Shown one piece after another: positions 51,201-60,200 of a stretch of 64,000 bases of DNA. Positions within the stretch are counted from its first letter, which is position 1. Each line of letters starts with the position of its first letter. The position numbers and the translations under genes are program-made. This DNA comes from Echinometra lucunter (taxonomy: Eukaryota; Echinodermata; Echinoidea; Camarodonta; Echinometridae), in NCBI GenBank assembly GCA_029962745.1, contig CM057153.1:35667340-35731339 (forward strand), in the 5' to 3' direction. The notes beneath the pieces are model-generated. The model had not been told where the DNA came from. It worked only from the letters and a program-made list of their open reading frames with translations, and did no database searches.

Positions 51201-54200
51201 TTTCTGACTGGAATATAGTAACTTTTATGACTAGATATATTAATTGCACCCGGTTGCTCCATAGTCTAGTCATTTAACTCATTTGTTTTAGAGTGAACGT
51301 TAGGAAGTAAATCGCGGATGAAAATGAAAATGATCTGATGAACAGTTTGTTGTCACATTATTGAAATAAGGACCTTTAATAAGGGCTATATTTAAAGGGA
51401 TTCTCACTTCTGACCAGCTAGCCAGCTATCTCATTTCTTAGATTGTTTTGTTTTCAATTCCCTTAGCCACTCGACTTCCTCAAGGGTTGTACTGCTATCC
51501 TAATCAGTTCACCTGTGATGATACTGTATGTCTGCCTCTTGATTGGCGGTGCGATGGGACGGCTGATTGCCCAGATGGAAGTGACGAAACACTATCACTA
51601 TGCTGTGAGTAAAACGTCATATGCTGCTGTGTATGAAACGTTTGTCTTCAGCGATAAACCAGAAATTCTTGTGAAATTTAAGGATGCAGCATTCAGATTT
51701 TCGAAATGTTGTCCTAAGTTATCATACAAGCGAAATTCCCTAGATGAACGCATAACAAAAAAGTTACTTATAGCATGATGAGAGTAATGATTACACAGTG
51801 CATATCTAATTATGTACAAGAAAAGCGAGAAGGGTAGGGTGAAGTCTGACTGATATTGTTGATGGCCTTCACTTTATAAAATGGGGCAATGTTTTTACAA
51901 AAGAAAGGTCTCATGAATATTTACTCTCACAGAATTCTTATTATAGTATTTCCTTCTCCCAGATCATTAGAATCACAAAGAGAAAGACACTCTGTACGAC
52001 TTTTTCTCCCTCTTTAGCCTCCATACCTTGTGATCCAGCAGAAAGATGGCGATGTGACAATGGATTCTGCATACCTCGTAGTGGTCTCTGTGATGGGGTT
52101 GATACGTGTGGTGATGCCAGTGATGAAAATAACCATGACCTCTGTAAGTACATTAATGTATGGTATAAATCCCAATGACGTGTATGATGCCAACAATAAA
52201 TTGCAATAAATTGGTTGTGGAATATGTGGTGTAACAACAGTCCGACCCTCCTAATCAGTGGTCATGTGGCTGCATATAGAAAAAAGCGGGAAATTTTTCA
52301 TGCTATTCCGAAGGCGCCATTTCAGCTAAGTGTTCCGAATTCGCATCCACTTCAACATCGTTTAGTGATGCCTCCGTGCAACTAACCGTATCTTCCCGAA
52401 GATTTTCATGCATTTAAAATGGTTGTATTAACTTTCCACATTGCAAGTAAGGCCACCAAGCGGCGACCTATACTGGTGGAAATGGCTTCCGTTTGGTGTT
52501 TCTTCCTAATAATTTCACTGAAATTCATCAGAAATATTATACGATTTTCAGAATACGTGGCACATGCATTTTCTCATACCAGTATACCAATGTGAAACCA
52601 TATTCGGCATGTTTCATTCTTAGTCGTGTTTTCTCTACCGTCATATTATTTTAAAATATGTAAAATTTCTTTATTTTCCAAGATGAATAATTGATTGTCA
52701 CATTCTCTCTTTGTAGGTGAGGAGGTAACACAATGTACCCCTGATGAGTTTAAGTGTGTCAATAGAAACTGCATCCCTCAGGAGTACGTGTGCGATCTCC
52801 AGGATGATTGCGGCGATCAGTCGGATGAATATGGATGCTGTAAGTTTACTCAAGTCTCGATTAATTTCTTAAAGACCTGTACGAGTACATGTATGTTAGA
52901 TAATGAATTGATGATAACATTATGCTTTACCTAAAAGTTAACAATAGGCCTGGAGTTTTAAGTAATAGACTATCGATTTTGGCATTTAGTTAAGATTATT
53001 ACTCCATATCTGTCATTTTAATAAAATTTTCAATGTTTTGTGCAAATGTGTTGGTTCAGGCCAAACGTACGTTGATTTCTCTCAAAAGTGGAATAAAATG
53101 TTGTCTTTCACGAGGTGTACATAAGCATCATTCAAAAGTTAAATTTGTAATAAACGGTGCTTTAATGAATAATGAGCATTTTCTGGAATGGAATGAAAAT
53201 GAATATAAACAGTATAAACACTGCTAAGACATTCCATGAATATAATGTCCCCATTGTCTGTATCATATTTCTTATTTTATTTTATTTTATTTCAGACGAA
53301 TCTGGTAGTTGTTCGGAAAACAATGGTGGCTGTCAAGAACGATGTAATGAGTTAGACATGGGTTACTACTGCTCATGCGCAGATGGACATCAGCTAGGAG
53401 ATGATAGAACAGGATGTGAAGGTAAGAGTGGATGGAGGGCTGAAACATAAAGAAAGATTGATAGTAGATTGAACACGATAAAAACATATTTTTGAAAAAT
53501 CAACTCGAGTGCAGTTTCAAAAGCCTGTTGTACTGCCCATACAAATCATGTTTGGATTACGTAATATGCCATTGTAAAGTCCGCACATTTCTAAAGGTGA
53601 TGTACAGGGCTATTGAAATTGTCTTAATTTGATTTTTCGAAAGTAGTTTTTATCATGTTATTGGTTGTTTGCACTTGAGGCTGCGTCTAATAAAAGGGAT
53701 ATCAAATTTGAATATTAAAAAAACATTTGTAAAGTGCTTCTTGGTAGCAAAACCGACGCAAATATAGACTGATAGTATTTATGTAAGATATGCCGGATAT
53801 TTGTTCGAATTTGCAGATATCAATGAGTGCTTGGACAACCCGTGTCAACAGCTTTGTTCTAACACCAAGGGTTCCTATGAATGTACCTGCGCACCAGGAT
53901 ACGTTGATGATGGTGTTATCTTACGAGGTCTCGACTGTAAGGCTGAAGGTAGGTAGGGTGGGTTCAGTCGGTGTCGTATTGTGTCGTAGGCGTCATTTCC
54001 AAATGATTTCAGCACTTGACTAGAGACGTGACGTTCATGGGTTCAAATCCTGACACGATACCAATGTCATTTGGCAAGAGAATAATCTCTATTTGCCACT
54101 CTCCACCCAGTTTAAACTGGGTACGTGATAGGATGCGAAAGTAATTGTGGGTTGTTTGGCTTTGTAAGCGTCTGTAAAAAAGGCGCCTAGGTAGAATGGC

Positions 54201-57200
54201 TCCCAAGTGAGAGGAGAAGGTGCATATATTGAATGATGCATGCCTGAATTTAACGAATGGGTAATAATATTGCTGGGAAGCACAGCATTTAGAGACCTCA
54301 AAAATGTATTGGGCACAATATGAATCTAAAAACAGTATCCTGAGTGTCTGAAATTGGTCTTACTGTAGCCGAGATGCTATGAACAATGTTTTCATATCCA
54401 CAGAAGAAGACTGGGGTGTCAGTAGCTAATCTATTGAACAGCTCAAAAAATAGATTACTCTGTGTCAGTATTTTTTCTTTAGCTTATTTGCCTAACTATG
54501 GACAAACAAAGAGATTGAAATAGCTGATTATGTTTGATGAATCGTCACAGGTGCCAGACCACAGTTCTTCTTTGGACAAGATGATGAAGTTCGTTACTAT
54601 CATGAAGAAACTGGGAACTTTGGTATACTTCTCACCACACAGGGGATCATCCGGTCTCTTGATTATAACTTTGATGAAGGTATGCTATAACCATGATAAC
54701 CTAATTATAAAAGCCTTCTTGTGCCGGTCAATTCAAACGAAACGGTGATCTAGAAAAATAAAATTCATACTTGCTCACTTGAGCGAGTTGGATTTCAAGC
54801 TTTACAGCATATTTCAAGTAAATTCTGTTGTCTGACAGATATTGTAGCGAAGTCAGCTGATGTTATGCATACATAATTCAAAGAAAATATGGACATAATT
54901 AATGTCGAACAATGTGCAAGAGAATTAGGAACTAGAAACCTATTGAACCTACTAGATTATGAACGATCTATGTTCACTTCTATTGTTTGGTGGGTTTTTT
55001 TAAGTTTAGGGGATTATTTTTTAAAAAGCTTGATTATTGATGGTAATACACACTCCAACTGTGACTGGCCATCAGTCAACAAGAGTCTATCTTTCCCTTT
55101 ATGAACAAATGCTCTAACAACCAGGGTAAGATGATGCCCCGTTCATATAGAAGTTATAAGTACACTGATATTCGTATGTAGTATGTAATATACTGAATGT
55201 AACTTGCCATACATGTTGGGTCCATTTTCCTTGTAGGTGTGGTATATTGGATAGACCCTGCTATCCCAGCCTTAATGAGAGCCAAAATACCAAGTAGTGA
55301 TGAGACTGCAGTACCTGATGAACTGCCTCTTCTAAATGTCTATCGCCCTCAGGAGTTAGCTGTAGACTGGTTTGGAGGGTAAGATACATCCAGTGTATAA
55401 TTAGTCTAAAAACATTTTGGTCAAATGTTTAGTCAATTTCTTCACAAACTTAGCCCACCATGGTTTGCAGTTCCACAAAAAAAAAACAAACAAAAAACAA
55501 TATCTTGAACTTGCTTCAGCGTTAAGTTTGGCAATTGTTTTAATTTTGGGAAGATAGATTCCGTCATTTATACTCATTTCTGGTGAAATACTGTTTGTAA
55601 GAAAAGTGTACTAGCAAAGGAGAAGAAAAACAGATCAGTTTAGTTATCTTGTTTTATTTCGCTTGAACAAGGACCTTTTAAATTCACTAGGGAAGTTTTC
55701 CCTACATTTTTTATCTCAAGAAGCCCTCCAGTATTGTGAATTAAATTCTAAATCTCCAATGATTGAAACATCTTTAATGTTTCCTTTTTCACTTGATTTT
55801 TTGACAGGAATCTGTACTGGACTGATCTAGGTGAGGAAGAAGAAGGCGACAATAATGATTCGAGGAGGAAAAAGAGAGACGGCCATCATCCCTCACTCTC
55901 CATCTCGACGGCAACCCTAGACGGGAGATACCGTCGTGCACTGGTGGAAGATGGTATGGAGATGCCAGCAGCCCTGGCAGTCAACCCAAGAAGGGGGTAA
56001 GAAGGAAAAGAAAATTCTTCAGTGCAGTAGCAAATTAAAGGGGCGCGATTGATCACGAGCCCCCCCCCCCCCCCCCCCCCACACACACCTATTAAAACCA
56101 AATCTTAATTACACCAAAATGTCCTCTTTCCAAATTTAGATTTGTCCCTACCAAACATTGCAAAAAAAAAAATTAAATTGAAACTTTGTCTGTTTAAGCC
56201 AAATTGTACCAGAGATATCAATTGAAAAACAGGAATAGGTGTAAAAATTCTAGCTGCACATTTTACATGATTTTAGTGTATTCTATCTAAATATTGTTCT
56301 AGTGGAAAGAAATAAGCACTCGGTTTTTGTATTCTCTACATCTTAGTAATATAAATGGAAGGAATATGATGAACATCCATAGTAAATGGGATTAACGATA
56401 TGAACAGCTTCCGTGATAAGACGGCTATTCAAGTTATGTCTTTCAGCCTTATACCCATGAACCTCACCTAACCCGAAAGATATACATGAACATCTTTTAT
56501 CAAAGCCAGGTTTTCTCTCTGTCCTACAGAATCCTCTATTGGTCCGATATTGGTTCCATGCCTAAGATCGAAATGGTCTGGATGAATGGAGACGGACGTC
56601 AAGTCCTGGTGGATACATCCATAGAGATGCCTACTGGTCTGGCCATCGACTTTGCTAATGGAGATACAGTGTACTGGTGCGATCAAAGCAGGAATGCCAT
56701 CGAGTCAATGAACTGGGATGGTAGCAACAGAAAGATATTGAGACAAGCTTCAAGTAGGTTGAATTTGATAAGAATCTATTCATGTTTTCTGCTTGTATGT
56801 ATAAGAGATTTGTTGAGACTTTCCACCGGTGGCCGTATAAGGTATCAATGTCACCCTCTCTTCTTTCATACCTCAACTTGCAATATGAAGCAAAGAGCTT
56901 GGGTTAGGTATTTCATAAAGATAGCAGAGAGCCAAAATGGAGAAAGATAACCAGCAGCAGTACCTACAGTGTAAACAACGTTTTTGCTATCAGCAGAATA
57001 TATGTATGTTCAGGGACACTTTAAGTACAAAACTGATTCATTAGGCTATTGAAAATGCTTTCTGTTAATTTATTTGTGTCTTGATATTTGTTTTGCTTGA
57101 ATCATATTATTACTAGAAGTATTTTCATTCTTCTTTTCTTGATCCCATGTAGCCTTGAGCAGACCCAGGCAGCTGGATGTCTTTGAAAACAATATCTTCT

Positions 57201-60200
57201 TCACCACCGCTGCTCTAGGAGCCGAGGGGGAGATCCGTCGACTGGACAAGCTAGGGCGTGGTGTGTCTGTCACTGAGATTCCTAACATCAATGAACCCAG
57301 CGGAATAAAACTGTACCAGGAGCAGAGATATAACATCGATGGTAAGTTGATTAATGTGAGAGGATGGTAAATAATCAGTGATAGATGGAGAGGTGTAGAA
57401 TAAGAACGGTATCATAGATCTGAAAGAGATTGCCGTTCTTCTTTGATTTGTAAAAATGACACCCTCTTAACTAACCATTCTGCATAAAGCCCGGCGCACA
57501 CTATACGATCCGTCTGCGATCTGATTTCAGAAAATTTTATTATAGCATTTGATATGAACATTCAAACATATAAAATCTTAAATGATCAAAGTTTACCGAA
57601 TAGTTGTATGAATACTAAAATCGAAATTCCGGGCTGTTGTAAGCCTCCCTTTACAAATAAAAGCGAAATCGAGTCCGAATCGTAGTGACGTCACAGCAGT
57701 TTTGCGATCGGCTACGATTTGAAGCCGATTTGGCCTTTACTCCAACCAAAAGGCTTGCAGTTAACCACAATTTCAATTTTAGTCTTCCTATCATTATCCC
57801 GAACTTCAAATAAGATAATTTTAATCGTTTAATTTTTTTATATTTAATGCAAAATGCCATTCATTCGAAAATCGGGTCGCAGTCGGATCGTATAGTGTGC
57901 GCGGGCTTAAATGTTTGGAAATCATATTAAACAGTGATAATGATAGCCATCATTTTTACCATTCCTTCTACAGTATGTATTTTTATGATTTTTTTAATGT
58001 TCTCACAGTAGATGAACATTAAATCCTTCTTTAGAAACACTGATTATTGTTCAGAACACTTTTAAGTATGTTTAATTTTAATACAAACTAAATCAGCAAA
58101 TGATCAACGACCATCATGACCATGTAAATTTATTAGATTGTATTACATGATTTTCATTTGAACACGTCGGAAATTAATACATCACAAAATTCCATTTATT
58201 TGTGGCAATACTAACAAAAAATGAATTCTGTCATATTTTGTTCAATTTAGCTGATAACCGTTGTGAAGATAGTCCATGCAGTCACCTTTGTTTCCTGATA
58301 CCCGTCACTGATGGCAATAGAAGGACTAGAGGTTTCGCTTGCGGTTGTCCCGATGACGACTCATTCCAGCAGGGCAGCTCAACAACATGCAGAAGTGGTG
58401 AGTTGAATGACTTTTATCTCTCTTTTATCTACATTTTCCCGTTCCCCTACTCCACAGTTTTCTTCTTCTTCTTCTTCTTCTTCTTCTTCTTCTTCTTCTT
58501 CTTCTTCTTCTTCTTCTTCTTCTTCTTCTTCTTCTTCTTCTTCTTCTTCTTCTTCTTCTTCTTCTTCTTCTTCTTCTTCTTCTTCTTCTTCTTCTTCTTC
58601 TTCTTCTTCTTCTTCTTCTTCTTCTTCTTCTTCTTCCTGTCTCGTTTCCAAATTTTCCCAATTTTTTTCTTCCTATTTCCCTGCTACTTGTCTACTATTT
58701 TTCCCCTTCTCTGGCATTACTGTGCTATTAGAGCAAAAAGTCATCTTATTGATCTTCATTGCTTTCTAAGAGAATTTCACATTTCAGTCACTATAAGCAT
58801 TGTCTGTGGTTATTTGTCCTCTCAAGGTTAACCATTCATTCCCTCAATAAGGGCCTACCTTTTCACTTCCTTGATTAAGGGAAGAGTAAACAGAAACAAA
58901 TTTTGTATCCTTAACCTGTGTTTATTTGTAAATATACAGTACAAGGCATAACATACTTATGTTAGACTCTTTTATTAGGCAAAGGTTTTGTGTAATACTT
59001 CATTGACTGCTCATTCTGTTTCACAGCCACTTTGGAGCCAAGACCCCTCCCCGACCCAGTCCCTAATTGTCCCTGCCTCAATGGAGGGGTTTGCCTGGAT
59101 GATGGAACATGCGAGTAAGTTACTCATTTCTATTTATTTTCTGCTTCAAACACTGAACTGGGCATTGCATTCTTTTGTAAAGGCTGGAATATGTAGAATT
59201 TATCCTGTACTATTTTTTTTAATATCAGCAGAAGGAGAGTGATATAACTTGAGATTTATTTTAAGTGAAATGTAAAGTAAATGCAAGTCGATAGGAACTA
59301 CCGCAACATTTTAAAAATATTTTTTAAAGTAACGTTATCAAAAATTACAATCTCATTCATCTTTGAATTACCTGCTTGTCAGTGGTTTGTTTTTGTTTTG
59401 TTTTTTTCTTGGTTTCTTTTTAAAGTTCAAATTCCTAAATGTTACTTTGATGTGTTTGTCGTATAGGTGCAGAGATGGATGGACGGGAGAAAACTGTGCA
59501 GCTCAGGCACTGAAGCAAAAAGGACTGAGTAAGTTTTGTTTTTGATGTTCTATCATACATTCGTCAAATGGCAAACAAATTATTCAAGGAAGAAAAATGA
59601 AGTATTTTAAGAGAGAAAGAAAAGAAGGGAGAGCATATGTGAAATGGAGAAGGATCTCTCGCTAGACCCTGATCCCCTATGCCCTGAATGCAAAACATGA
59701 ATCCAAAACATGGACAGAATCATAGTGAATAATTGAGACCTTCTTTCACCACTTGGTATTTATACTGTATTTCATGTTGTGTTCCTCAGCGTTATTTGAA
59801 CAGTGAAAATAAAGATGAAATATCAAATAACACACTTGTTGTTGTTTTTTGTCACGTTGTTGTAGATGCTGGGGCTACAGCAGGCATAGCTGTAGGTTGT
59901 GCAGTATTGGTGCTGATCGGAGCAATTATCGTGTTTATCATCATCAGGAGGAGAACTGGGTAAGATTTTTAAATGTTAGCAATTTAATGTTTGATGATTC
60001 AGTGTCTTATATTAATATTATAATGCATTATCAGCATTTCAAATTATTCCTCAGTACTAGAATCATGTCGTACATATTGTTTTCTTTGCTCTTCTTTAGA
60101 ATCGTGAAAACTCCAAAGAGAGAGGGTCATGTGACATACAGGACAGGAACCAATGTAGAACTACCTTTCCAGGGCCATGTGAGTTGAACTTTTACCCATA

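Noticed and set aside
58202..58831. 209-codon frame with a long Phe run, and Ser/Glu/Arg runs in other frames
   Set aside because: Only 58251-58397 is a real exon; the rest is the TTC repeat read through the splice donor.
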